From Nitrospirota bacterium (GTDB taxonomy: Bacteria > Nitrospirota > Thermodesulfovibrionia > UBA6902 > BMS3Bbin08): a stretch of DNA of 9,905 nucleotides. Position 1 is the first letter of the stretch; each line of letters starts with the position of its first letter. The notes beneath the pieces were generated by a model. It saw only the letters and a list, made by a program, of their open reading frames with translations, had not been told where the DNA came from and searched no databases. A program made the translations under genes and the position numbers. Positions 1 to 6,132 of the stretch are shown one piece after another. The stretch spans positions 1-9,905 of the forward strand of contig JACQXH010000072.1 of assembly GCA_016208845.1 (NCBI GenBank), in the 5' to 3' direction.

Positions 1-767
1 CCCGGCAATAAATTCGCTGAGAATTGTCTCTTTGCGCGATCGAGCAAATTATTATATTCAAATGTTAAACATAAATACCCAGGCATGTTATCAGGCAATG
101 AAGAACGTAAATGATCATATGTCCATTTTTTCCTTTCCATATATTTTTCGGGAAAATACAACTCTAAAACTATATCTTCAAAGGCTGATGCAGTCTTATT
201 TTGAATAGCAAAATTAAGTGAGTATGTGTGCAATGCCTGAGTCTGTCTTATAATGTCATATCCCAGTTCAACATGAGCTGATTCAATATTTTTTGAATAT
301 TTATTTTCTAATTCTACATAAATTTTATATTCCTCATCTGCAAAGTCAGGTTGTTCTATGTTTATCTTAAATTTATCACAAAGACCACTTAATGTTTTGA
401 TAAGCTCATTTTTTACAAAATAATCTTTCCCTTGAACAACTAAAATCAATGGACCTCCAAATTCATCTGCTGATATATTTGTAAATAGGGGATATATCTT
501 GCCGGTTTTAGCCCAAACAGAAGCTGATTCCCACCATACCCAGGATGTATTTTTTGCCTTTCGAGAGCAAATGGGGATAATTGCGTCAGCTGCTTTTAAA
601 TTTTCATCAAGCATCACCTTTAAAGGATTGTCTCCAGATGAAATATCACGCTTGGCCACGAAAACTTCAAGAGTATCCGCCGATATTCTCAAGAGAATTT
701 GTTTTAAAAAATCAGCAAGCTCAACTTCATCACTTGCATAGCTAATAAAGACTAAAGGTTTTTTCAT
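1..767 (-). CDS. TIR-domain protein, probable NAD+-cleaving effector (3' end outside window)
   Basis: The frame is open from the ATG at 767 to the window edge, giving 255 visible residues with the C-terminus missing. The N-terminus reads KPLVFISYASDE, the classic first strand and box 1 of a TIR domain. It is followed by FVAKRDISSGDN (about 37-47), the strand IIPICS (63-68), and SWVWWESA (75-82), whose E80 sits where TIR NADases such as SARM1 carry the catalytic glutamate (W-x-x-E). Residues about 180-206 (TYSLNFAIQNKT, then DIVLELYFPE) look like a beta-sandwich strand pair of unknown role, perhaps a sensor; that is inference. TIR domains of this kind in bacteria usually cleave NAD+ as the effector of anti-phage systems. 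The gene lies downstream of a toxin-antitoxin pair on the same strand, has its own candidate promoter, and is distinctly AT-rich compared with the hydrogenase genes. A signalling rather than a NADase role cannot be excluded. The TIR call is firm; the defence role is inferred. Confidence 0.85.
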   Translation of the reverse strand, partial: MKKPLVFISYASDEVELADFLKQILLRISADTLEVFVAKRDISSGDNPLKVMLDENLKAADAIIPICSRKAKNTSWVWWESASVWAKTGKIYPLFTNISADEFGGPLILVVQGKDYFVKNELIKTLSGLCDKFKINIEQPDFADEEYKIYVELENKYSKNIESAHVELGYDIIRQTQALHTYSLNFAIQNKTASAFEDIVLELYFPEKYMERKKWTYDHLRSSLPDNMPGYLCLTFEYNNLLDRAKRQFSANLLP

Positions 768-819
768 GATGTTCCCGATTTATTTTTTCGTCGAACAAGT
801 GATTGCATGATCTTTCTCA

Positions 820-848
820 TTTATAACAAAATCTAGGAAGATTATCAA
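820..848 (-). promoter_or_regulatory. candidate sigma70-type promoter for the TIR gene
   Basis: On the minus strand TTGATA (848-843) is followed after exactly 17 bases by TATAAA (825-820). This leaves a leader of about 45 bases before the ATG at 767. The ribosome-binding site is weak: only a GGGA about 6 bases before the start. The promoter lies between the toxin stop and the TIR start, so the TIR gene can be expressed independently of the toxin-antitoxin pair. Matches of this quality can arise by chance in AT-rich DNA. Confidence 0.5.
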
Positions 849-883
849 TCAAATTTCTTATTTAACAAGTACAGAAAGACAAA

Positions 884-1291
884 TCATGGAAGACGTTCAA
901 AATTACCGTATTGCTCAAAATGTTTGTCAAAGGCAAATGCCTTTCTTAACTTCAGTGATTGCATAGCGGCAAAACTTGTACAGTCGGTAAAGCTGAAGTC
1001 TTTGTCGGCATATTGCTTAAAAATATGGAAGGCGGCGTTGTTTAATGGCAGGGTTATATCGATTATTTCAAAAACACTGCTTTTCCTCAATCCCTCTCTG
1101 AAAGCTACGGCTGTATCGTGGGCGATCTTTGCCCGGAGATAATTCAATGTTTCACAAACAACAAAATTGGTTGTAACGAATTTTATCCCTTTTTCTTTGG
1201 AGCTGATATAGAAATGTTTTGCGGAATGATGATTTTCGTCACTCGTGTCAGTTAGGGCTATGAATGCTCCTGTGTCTATGAATTGTTTCAT
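884..1291 (-). CDS. vapC: PIN-domain toxin, VapC-type ribonuclease
   Basis: The 135-residue protein has the usual length of a VapC toxin and the expected acidic quartet of a PIN nuclease. D6 lies in the opening strand (FIDTGAFIAL), E47 in VCETLNYL, D103 in FSFTDCTSF, and D122 in AFAFDKHF. PIN toxins use these residues to bind Mg2+ or Mn2+ and cut RNA, often tRNA or rRNA; the target of this one cannot be told from sequence. The start ATG overlaps the antitoxin stop (ATGA, 1291-1288), so the two are translationally coupled and co-transcribed. All catalytic residues are present and there is no sign of decay. The alternative is a free-standing PIN nuclease, but the coupled upstream ribbon-helix-helix gene makes a toxin-antitoxin pair by far the better reading. 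Confidence 0.9.
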   Translation of the reverse strand: MKQFIDTGAFIALTDTSDENHHSAKHFYISSKEKGIKFVTTNFVVCETLNYLRAKIAHDTAVAFREGLRKSSVFEIIDITLPLNNAAFHIFKQYADKDFSFTDCTSFAAMQSLKLRKAFAFDKHFEQYGNFERLP

Positions 1292-1530
1292 TTCTTCTTA
1301 TAGAGGTATTTGTCATGTCTCATTGATGCATCCTTAATGCCTGATTTAGCACTGCCTATTACCGCGTCAAAAGAGTCTTCCCCTTTTTCCCCGGTCCGAG
1401 GAGAGATTGAGAGAGATTTTTCTATTGCTTCACGAATAAGCTGGTTTACACTTTTTTTCTCTTCAATTGCCTTGTACTTGAGGGTCTTTAATACTTCCTC
1501 CGGCAGCCGAATGTTTGTTGCTACAGTCAT
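1288..1530 (-). CDS. vapB: ribbon-helix-helix (CopG-like) antitoxin
   Basis: This is an 80-residue protein. The N-terminal part, about residues 3-42, has the ribbon-helix-helix pattern: a short beta strand (ATNIRLPEEV) that would insert into the DNA major groove, a helix (LKTLKYKAIEEKK), and a second helix (SVNQLIREAIEKSL). The remaining 40 residues are polar and probably wrap around the toxin, as in other VapB or CopG antitoxins. Its stop overlaps the toxin start by four bases. A GAGAGG ribosome-binding site lies 9 bases before the ATG at 1530. The promoter directly upstream carries tandem TATCAT boxes that are a very plausible operator for this protein, so autoregulation is expected. The symbol follows its pairing with a PIN toxin; the antitoxin fold itself is CopG/RHH rather than AbrB-like. 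Confidence 0.88.
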   Translation of the reverse strand: MTVATNIRLPEEVLKTLKYKAIEEKKSVNQLIREAIEKSLSISPRTGEKGEDSFDAVIGSAKSGIKDASMRHDKYLYKKK

Positions 1531-1566
1531 AACAATTTACCTCTCTACGATTAAGACCACTATATA

Positions 1567-1597
1567 GTATCATAATATCATGATATCATTTTGTCAA
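1567..1597 (-). promoter_or_regulatory. vapBC promoter with three tandem 8-bp operator boxes
   Basis: The minus strand has a consensus-grade promoter: TTGACA (1597-1592), a 17-base spacer, then TATGAT (1574-1569). Reading the plus strand, TATCAT occurs three times at an exact 8-bp period (1568-1573, 1576-1581, 1584-1589), filling the spacer and running into the -10. The central part, ATATCATGATAT (1575-1586), is a perfect palindrome, and ACTATATAGT (1559-1568) is another beside it. A degenerate fourth box (TGTCAA, 1592-1597) coincides with the -35. Ribbon-helix-helix repressors such as MetJ bind tandem 8-bp boxes, so binding by the antitoxin encoded just downstream would block the promoter directly. 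Confidence 0.85.
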
Positions 1598-1616
1598 TAG
1601 CTGTCCCATTCAAAAC

Positions 1617-1662
1617 CTGCCGACAGGCAAATCCGCTTCAATCTGTGTTAATCCGCGGCTAA
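1617..1662. repeat. 46-bp interspersed repeat, relative of the element at 9299-9541
   Basis: This stretch aligns without gaps over all 46 bases to positions 9496-9541, with 36 identities counted by hand. Both begin CTGCCGAYAGG and end in a form of ATCCGYGGCTAA. It lies just after the hydrogenase large-subunit stop and just upstream of the vapBC promoter, so it occupies the joint between the hydrogenase operon and the accessory segment. Here only one end of the element is recognisable. On the minus strand its CCTG-TCGG-CAGG hairpin followed by TTTT could weakly stop hydrogenase transcription. Confidence 0.7.
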
Positions 1663-1682
1663 TATCTTTTTTTTGAAGCAGA

Positions 1683-2957
1683 TCAATGCACTGAGCAGGA
1701 TATGCAGGGGTCATAGGCCCTGACGAGCATTGAAGCAAGCAGTTCGAGCTCTCTGTCATCACTGCCGCGAGCCGCATAATCCTTTGCAAGGGCCTCAAGG
1801 TCCAGCTGTATATTGGCGTGGTTTTGCCCTGTGGGAATAACGCAGTCAGCCTTTACTATCCTTCCGTTGTCGTCAAATTCATAGCAGTGATATAAAATTC
1901 CGCGCGGCACTTCCACGGCGGCCACTCCGATACCGCTTTTTGAAATTACTTCCTGTCTTGGAGCGGTGAATTCAGAGCTTAGCAGATGGTCTATGAGGGC
2001 AATAGAATCACTCACAACATGGACGCATTCAACAAGCTGTGCGATGTTATTCATAAACGGATTGTGATTAAGCGGCACGAGATCAAAGCTCCTTGCAAGC
2101 TCTCTTGCTGTCGGATGGAGGAACTCGAAATTATTATTCAGCCGCGCAAGCGCCCCTACTGCGAATGAATTTCTGGACAGGCGGCACCATTTTGATGTGG
2201 ACTGCTCTGTCATGTATTCGTTCGTCATTTTTCTGTACTCATGTTCTTTCATTTCCACGTTGTCGCTGGATCTCAGATCACCGCCGATGAATGGATAATC
2301 ACCAGCGCCTTTCAATGATACAAACTCTGTCTCGCGCTCAAAATCAGGGATGTTCAGCCCCCTGAATATATCGGCCAGGGTCATAAGGTCGGCAAGAGAG
2401 GCCGCTAATCTTTCAGATAAAGAGGCAAGGTCTTTTTTATCGGGCAGGGCCGTAAATCCACCGACAACTGTTCTTGTAGGATGAAGTCTGCGGCCTCCTA
2501 TGCAGTCGCAGGCATCATTTGCGAGCTGTTTCATCCTTGCAGCCAGAAGCACGATGTCGCCATGAGATCTTATTAAGGGGAAAATGCTTCCTGCATGCAT
2601 GAAATCCGGAAGCGCAAGAAAACAAAGATGAAGGATATGGCTTTGAAGTGTTTCCATGTGTTTGAGCAAAAGGCGGAGTTTGGTCGTCTGCTCATCAGGA
2701 GTGATCCCGAATGCATTCTCAACTGCGCGTATGCTTGCAAGCATATGCCCGATGGAGCATATGCCGCATATCCTGCTTGTCAGCCAGGGCGCATTGTCCC
2801 ATTTCTTGCCGACAAGGATGGCCTCAAAAAAGCGGGGTGTCTCAATGACCTGCCATTTTGCCTCAAGCAGTTTACCGTTCTTGATCTTTATATTGATATT
2901 GCCGTGTCCCTCTACCCTTGAGAGGTGTTTTACATCAACGCTGACCGTTTTTTTCAT
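1683..2957 (-). CDS. hydA: group 3b [NiFe] hydrogenase large (alpha) subunit
   Basis: This catalytic subunit of a cytoplasmic NAD(P)-linked hydrogenase holds the NiFe(CN)2CO site. The L1 motif RICGICSIGH has C64 and C67, RVEGHG near the N-terminus has E16, and the C-terminal L2 motif YDPCISCSVH has C418 and C421; all four nickel-ligand cysteines are present. At 424 residues it matches group 3b relatives. I chose the ATG at 2957 rather than an upstream ATG at 3017 because MKKTVSVDVKHLSRVEGHG is the expected start and GGAGGG lies 9-10 bases before it; this start overlaps the small-subunit gene by 23 bp. The protein ends at the histidine of DPCxxCxxH with a TGA directly after it. The short C-terminal peptide normally removed by a maturation protease is therefore absent. 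Nickel insertion should need hyp genes, which are not in this window. Confidence 0.95.
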   Translation of the reverse strand: MKKTVSVDVKHLSRVEGHGNINIKIKNGKLLEAKWQVIETPRFFEAILVGKKWDNAPWLTSRICGICSIGHMLASIRAVENAFGITPDEQTTKLRLLLKHMETLQSHILHLCFLALPDFMHAGSIFPLIRSHGDIVLLAARMKQLANDACDCIGGRRLHPTRTVVGGFTALPDKKDLASLSERLAASLADLMTLADIFRGLNIPDFERETEFVSLKGAGDYPFIGGDLRSSDNVEMKEHEYRKMTNEYMTEQSTSKWCRLSRNSFAVGALARLNNNFEFLHPTARELARSFDLVPLNHNPFMNNIAQLVECVHVVSDSIALIDHLLSSEFTAPRQEVISKSGIGVAAVEVPRGILYHCYEFDDNGRIVKADCVIPTGQNHANIQLDLEALAKDYAARGSDDRELELLASMLVRAYDPCISCSVH

Positions 2958-3729
2958 CTGTCTGAAACCCTCCGAAACACTCCAGCCTGTCCATGATGGT
3001 CTCATCCGAGAAACCAAGGTCTTTCATGACCTTTTTCATCTGCTCAACATTTGCATCATCTGCCGGGCCGCGGCATCCCCAGCAGCCTGCTTTATTGTTC
3101 GGACACCATGAATCACACCCGGCCCTTGTTATCGGCCCAAGACACGGCTCTCCCTGTTCAAAGAGGCAGATATTCTCATTTGCCTTGCACTCCATGCACA
3201 CAGGGTATTTGGGCAGGACAATTGATTTGCCGAGCGCGAGATTAATTACAATTTTTTCAACCTCTTCTTTTTTTACGGGACAGCCGAATATCTGCATATC
3301 TACTTTTACTATATCGCACAGCGGTCGTACAAGCCCGCTGTTTACAGGATGCTCTCCATAAACCATTTTATTGACTGCTATAAGGTCATGAAACCGGTTT
3401 TTAAGCTGATTTACCCCGCCGAAACAGGCGCATGACCCAAGCGCAACCAGCACCTTAGCCTTTTTTCTTATCTTCTTCAGCCTCTCAACCTCATCATCTC
3501 TCGTTATGCTGCCCTCGATAAAGGCTATCTCATAATCGTCAGACTTTTCAGTCATGGCCTCGCGGAAGGCAACGACCTCTACAAGAGAGAGAAAATCAAG
3601 CAGGGTCCCTTCATTGTTTAATATCTGGAGCTGGCATCCCTCGCATGACGTGAATTCAAAAAAGGCGACCCTGGGCCGGTAAAGCGGGATACCGAGATAT
3701 GTCTTGTCGTCAGCTCCATTTGTTTTCAT
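2935..3729 (-). CDS. hydD: group 3b [NiFe] hydrogenase small (delta) subunit
   Basis: This iron-sulfur small subunit relays electrons between the NiFe site and the flavin module. Ligands of the proximal [4Fe-4S] cluster are visible: C29 and C32 (EFTSCEGCQLQ), C100 (LGSCACFGG) and C150 (IFGCPVKK). The C-terminal half has a cysteine-rich block (C178, C181, C188, C196, C205, C209, C216, C219) that fits the medial and distal clusters. There is no twin-arginine signal, so the enzyme is cytoplasmic. At 264 residues it has the normal length for group 3. The ATG at 3729 is preceded by GAGG at 7 bases. It follows a 143-bp gap after the gamma gene and overlaps the large-subunit start by 23 bp. MvhG/FrhG-type small subunits are similar, but the adjacent beta and gamma genes indicate 3b. 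Confidence 0.94.
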   Translation of the reverse strand: MKTNGADDKTYLGIPLYRPRVAFFEFTSCEGCQLQILNNEGTLLDFLSLVEVVAFREAMTEKSDDYEIAFIEGSITRDDEVERLKKIRKKAKVLVALGSCACFGGVNQLKNRFHDLIAVNKMVYGEHPVNSGLVRPLCDIVKVDMQIFGCPVKKEEVEKIVINLALGKSIVLPKYPVCMECKANENICLFEQGEPCLGPITRAGCDSWCPNNKAGCWGCRGPADDANVEQMKKVMKDLGFSDETIMDRLECFGGFQTDEKNGQR

Positions 3730-3872
3730 TTTAATTCCTCATTGTTTTATGCTAAAACATTTTTCAGCCACGAATGAACCGGCCGGCCGGCCGGTTCATT
3801 CGTGGCAAATGCCGTATTGAGGTTTGTACGATATTTATACCCGTTACGCGTTACTCGTCACCCGTAACTTTT
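3730..3872. other. intra-operon gap made of repeat-like sequence
   Basis: The gap between the gamma and delta hydrogenase genes holds no reading frame of note. It contains the 40-bp palindrome described separately and a stretch with repeated GTTACG/GTAACG words (inverted GTTAC at 3843-3847 and GTAAC at 3864-3868, plus GCGTTAC and CTCGTCACCCGT). I see no convincing internal promoter. The ribosome-binding site of the delta gene lies at its end. The other gene joints in this operon are overlaps of 4 and 23 bases, so this gap is exceptional and looks like an insertion of repeat material. Confidence 0.6.
3767..3806. repeat. perfect 40-bp palindrome in the hydrogenase operon
   Basis: The left arm GCCACGAATGAACCGGCCGG (3767-3786) is followed directly by its exact reverse complement (3787-3806), with no spacer. 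In RNA it would form a stem of about 18 bp with a GGCC tip. No run of T follows on the minus strand, so it is not a standard intrinsic terminator, but it could pause transcription, protect a processed mRNA end or set the ratio of upstream to downstream subunits. The outer part of each arm (AGCCACGAATGAAC) resembles the TTAGCCACGGAT end of the element at 9299-9541, suggesting an origin from the same repeat family. Confidence 0.9.
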
Positions 3873-4781
3873 TTAAATGGCCTCCTTGAGATTCATGACT
3901 GTCCAGTAATCAAAGACCGGCCCGGTGAGACAAGTATAAGTAGAACCGACATTGCACCGGCAGCATTTGCCCATGCCGCAGTGCATGCGCCGTTCAAGGG
4001 ATACGAACATCTTCTGCATGGGGATGTGAAATTCATTCAGCATCTTGCAGACAAACTTGAACATTACAGGGGGCCCGCATACTATTGCATAAGTATTGTG
4101 ATAGAATTCACGCTGCCTTCCGGTCAGGATCTCAGACAGGCTTTTTGTGAGGAGCCCTACAGGCCCCTTCCATGAAGGCCCGGCTTTTTCAAGGATTATA
4201 TTCAGGTTGATATCGTCTTTGCGCCACATATCATACTGATAAGTAAAAAGGAGCTGTTCGGCAGACTTGGATCCGTAAACAATATTGACCTCCCTGAAGT
4301 GGCTGCGGTTTTCCTGGACATAGGCTATCGGCGATCTTAGAGGGACCAGTCCAAGTCCGCCTGCTATGAGAAGGATGTTCTGACCGTGCATCTCCTCCAT
4401 GGGGAAGCCTGTGCCGAAGGGCCCGCGGATCCCGACATGCACGCCCCTTCCCATTTTTGAAAGAAAATTAGTAAGGTTGCCTACTTTGCGTATGCATAAC
4501 TCCACCTCGCCCCTGATGCTTGGCGATGACGAGATGGAGAAAGGCGCCTCGCCTATTCCTGCGATCTCCAGCATTACAAACTGTCCGGGAAAGAAAGAAA
4601 ATTGCCTGCGCTCAGCAGGGTCAATAAGCTTTATGCGGTAAACGGTTTCCATTTCCGTGAGCGGCTGTACGCTCATTATCTCTGAGCGGAATGTATGCTC
4701 AAAGCTCGCCAAGTCCTGTTTTCTTCTCTGTTGAACAGCAGGCCTGGCAGTAACGTCAACGAATTTTAACTGATGTTTCAT
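3873..4781 (-). CDS. hydG: group 3b hydrogenase gamma subunit, FAD/NAD(P)-binding reductase
   Basis: This 302-residue protein is the flavoprotein that passes electrons between the hydrogenase clusters and NAD(P)H. After a short N-terminal extension, a ferredoxin-reductase-like FAD domain (about residues 30-125) contains PFSISSSPS (80-88) and GIRGPFGTGFP (118-127). The NAD(P) domain begins at LLIAGGLGLVPLRS (about 137-150) and includes CGPPVM (235-240). At the C-terminus C268, C273, C276 and C284 bind a [2Fe-2S] cluster, as in the dihydroorotate dehydrogenase electron-transfer subunit PyrK and Pyrococcus HydG. Its ATG overlaps the beta-subunit stop (ATGA at 4781-4778). The name follows Pyrococcus furiosus hydBGDA and has nothing to do with the [FeFe]-hydrogenase maturase HydG. 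Preference for NADH or NADPH cannot be read from the sequence with confidence. Confidence 0.93.
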   Translation of the reverse strand: MKHQLKFVDVTARPAVQQRRKQDLASFEHTFRSEIMSVQPLTEMETVYRIKLIDPAERRQFSFFPGQFVMLEIAGIGEAPFSISSSPSIRGEVELCIRKVGNLTNFLSKMGRGVHVGIRGPFGTGFPMEEMHGQNILLIAGGLGLVPLRSPIAYVQENRSHFREVNIVYGSKSAEQLLFTYQYDMWRKDDINLNIILEKAGPSWKGPVGLLTKSLSEILTGRQREFYHNTYAIVCGPPVMFKFVCKMLNEFHIPMQKMFVSLERRMHCGMGKCCRCNVGSTYTCLTGPVFDYWTVMNLKEAI

Positions 4782-5824
4782 TCTTTACTCCCGGTTTTCA
4801 CGCTCGCTATAACCTCCGACACGGTAATGCCGGCAAGACAAGTCTCTCCGCACCTTCCGCATCCTACACAGAGGGATTCTTCAAAGGCCTCAACAAACCC
4901 CCTGTGTTTATGGTAGTAGCGGTATTTGAGCCGGTTATGCCTGAGCGGCCTGAAGTTGTGCCCCCCGGCCACCTCGGCAAAATCTATGACATTGCACGAA
5001 TAAAGCATCTTTGTCTTGCGCGCGCCTTTCAGGTCAATATTTACTGTTTCTTCCACTCCATAGCAGTAACAGGTAGGGCATACGTTGGAGCATGAGCCGC
5101 AGCTCAGACATTTATCACCCCACTGATGCCACACCTCTGACTGGAATTCCATATCAAGTATCTTTGTCAGGTCAGTTGTATCAATACGCGCTGTAAACTG
5201 CTTTTTCTTCTCATCAACTTTTTTCATATATAGGATATGGTCTTCTTCAAGGGCATCAGCAGTCTTCAGCTCCCTTAGAAAGTTGAACGCAGTATCTGTA
5301 AGGATCTCCACAAAATATTTTTCTCCAAGGTCAGTGATGAACAGATCAAATCCGTGAAGCGCTGTGTCCGCTCCCATGGAACGGCAGAAGCAGAAGGGCT
5401 GAGGCTCGCAGTCAATGCCGATGATGAACATGTTCTTTCTTTTGGCCGCATAGTACGGCATAGGATAAACACTGTGCAGCAGCACCTTGTCAAGCTTGTT
5501 AAGCGCGTTGATGTCACAGGCGTGAAGGCCCCAAAACACCACAGGCCGGTCAATGTTGTAATCAATTGATTTCTGCCATTTGTCATCCTCTATTTTAAAC
5601 GTCGAGAGGTCTTCCTTAAATGGAAGAAAAAAGCGTTTCGCAGGCAGTTTTGTAGTAGTGTAGTTCAGTTGAATGTCATGAAACTCATGCACATCCTCAA
5701 AGGCGTATATAGGCTTGTTGTTCCGGTCCCTGGCTTTTTCAACCGGGCCTACAACCCTGTTATGCGCGGCAATTATCTCAAACAGGATCTTTAATTCTTC
5801 TTTCGCAAATGTTTTGAACAGCAT
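4778..5824 (-). CDS. hydB: group 3b hydrogenase beta subunit, dicluster [4Fe-4S] ferredoxin-like
   Basis: This 348-residue electron-transfer subunit resembles sulfhydrogenase HydB. The first about 230 residues form the family-specific domain with GLHACDINALNKLD (99-112) and a cysteine cluster DCEPQPFCFC (138-147). Two ferredoxin motifs follow: C239, C242, C245 and C249 (CLSCGSCSNVC), then C319, C322, C325 and C329 (CVGCGRCGETC). The second motif lacks the usual proline after its last cysteine. Further cysteines at 252, 254 and 277 may bind another cluster. The subunit links the small subunit to the flavin-containing gamma subunit. In P. furiosus such enzymes also reduce sulfur to sulfide in vitro, so that side activity is possible. 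It is the first gene of the operon, and the ATG at 5824 is the only reasonable start although no clear Shine-Dalgarno sequence precedes it. Confidence 0.93.
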   Translation of the reverse strand: MLFKTFAKEELKILFEIIAAHNRVVGPVEKARDRNNKPIYAFEDVHEFHDIQLNYTTTKLPAKRFFLPFKEDLSTFKIEDDKWQKSIDYNIDRPVVFWGLHACDINALNKLDKVLLHSVYPMPYYAAKRKNMFIIGIDCEPQPFCFCRSMGADTALHGFDLFITDLGEKYFVEILTDTAFNFLRELKTADALEEDHILYMKKVDEKKKQFTARIDTTDLTKILDMEFQSEVWHQWGDKCLSCGSCSNVCPTCYCYGVEETVNIDLKGARKTKMLYSCNVIDFAEVAGGHNFRPLRHNRLKYRYYHKHRGFVEAFEESLCVGCGRCGETCLAGITVSEVIASVKTGSKE

Positions 5825-6129
5825 AGCAGTCTTATAGAGATTATATCACCTTTCATCCGGATTGTGAGTTTCATATCGGACAGATCAGCGGGTATCTTTA
5901 GCATATGGCAGCACAAATCCTAACTGGGAAGGTGGATGGCCTGTATGTGTTTAGCCGTCTAGCTGACAGACTCCAGTCTGCACAACCTGGGTAGTTACCA
6001 GAAATCTTGTATTTTCCCCGCTTTCTGCATTATCCTATTCATTCCGGATGATATAAATTGATTTATGTGTTAAAGTTGAAATGAGTCATTGAAAGATACA
6101 TTGCATATTATTTCAGGAGGATAAATTTT
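5825..6129. other. divergent intergenic region, hydrogenase operon / glucan phosphorylase
   Basis: This stretch of 305 bases has no gene. Its left edge holds the candidate hydrogenase promoter. In the middle, CAGACT-CC-AGTCTG (5967-5980) is a short perfect inverted repeat. Around it the GC-richer segment from about 5920 to 6000 (GGGAAGGTGGATGGCC, then CACAACCTGGGTAG) has a structured look, but I match it to no known riboswitch. The right part is AT-rich with no promoter better than chance matches, and ends in the AGGAGG ribosome-binding site of the phosphorylase gene. Confidence 0.5.
5840..5868 (-). promoter_or_regulatory. candidate promoter of the hydrogenase operon
   Basis: On the minus strand a perfect TATAAT (5845-5840) lies 17 bases after CTCACA (5868-5863), a 4-of-6 match to TTGACA. 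Transcription would begin about 9 bases before the ATG at 5824, leaving no room for a ribosome-binding site. None is visible, and the purine-rich AGGTGA at about 5857-5852 is too far upstream. Either the message is nearly leaderless or the true promoter lies farther upstream. Confidence 0.4.
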
Positions 6130-6132
6130 GTG
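6115..6132 (+). promoter_or_regulatory. strong ribosome-binding site that selects a GTG start
   Basis: A perfect AGGAGG (6115-6120) lies 9 bases before GTG at 6130 and 15 bases before the ATG at 6136. The spacing favours the GTG as the start of the phosphorylase. The difference is only two residues, and both candidates precede the conserved EPKIAYFSMEIG start of the family domain. Confidence 0.7.

Noticed and set aside
2958..3017. Longer start of the hydrogenase large subunit at 3017
   Set aside because: The extra 20 residues (MVSRMRPSWTGWSVSEGFRQ) do not resemble the family. The ATG at 2957 has GGAGGG upstream and the expected MKKTVSVDVKHLSRVEGHG beginning.
2595..3361. Plus-strand open frames of 108-151 residues opposite the hydrogenase genes
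   Set aside because: They lie antisense to clearly conserved hydrogenase subunits, have no recognisable domains or ribosome-binding sites, and are explained as frame shadows.
5920..6000. A riboswitch or tRNA-like RNA in the divergent intergenic region
   Set aside because: I compared it by eye with the cyclic-di-GMP, fluoride and tRNA patterns and found no conserved core; only a short inverted repeat is supported.
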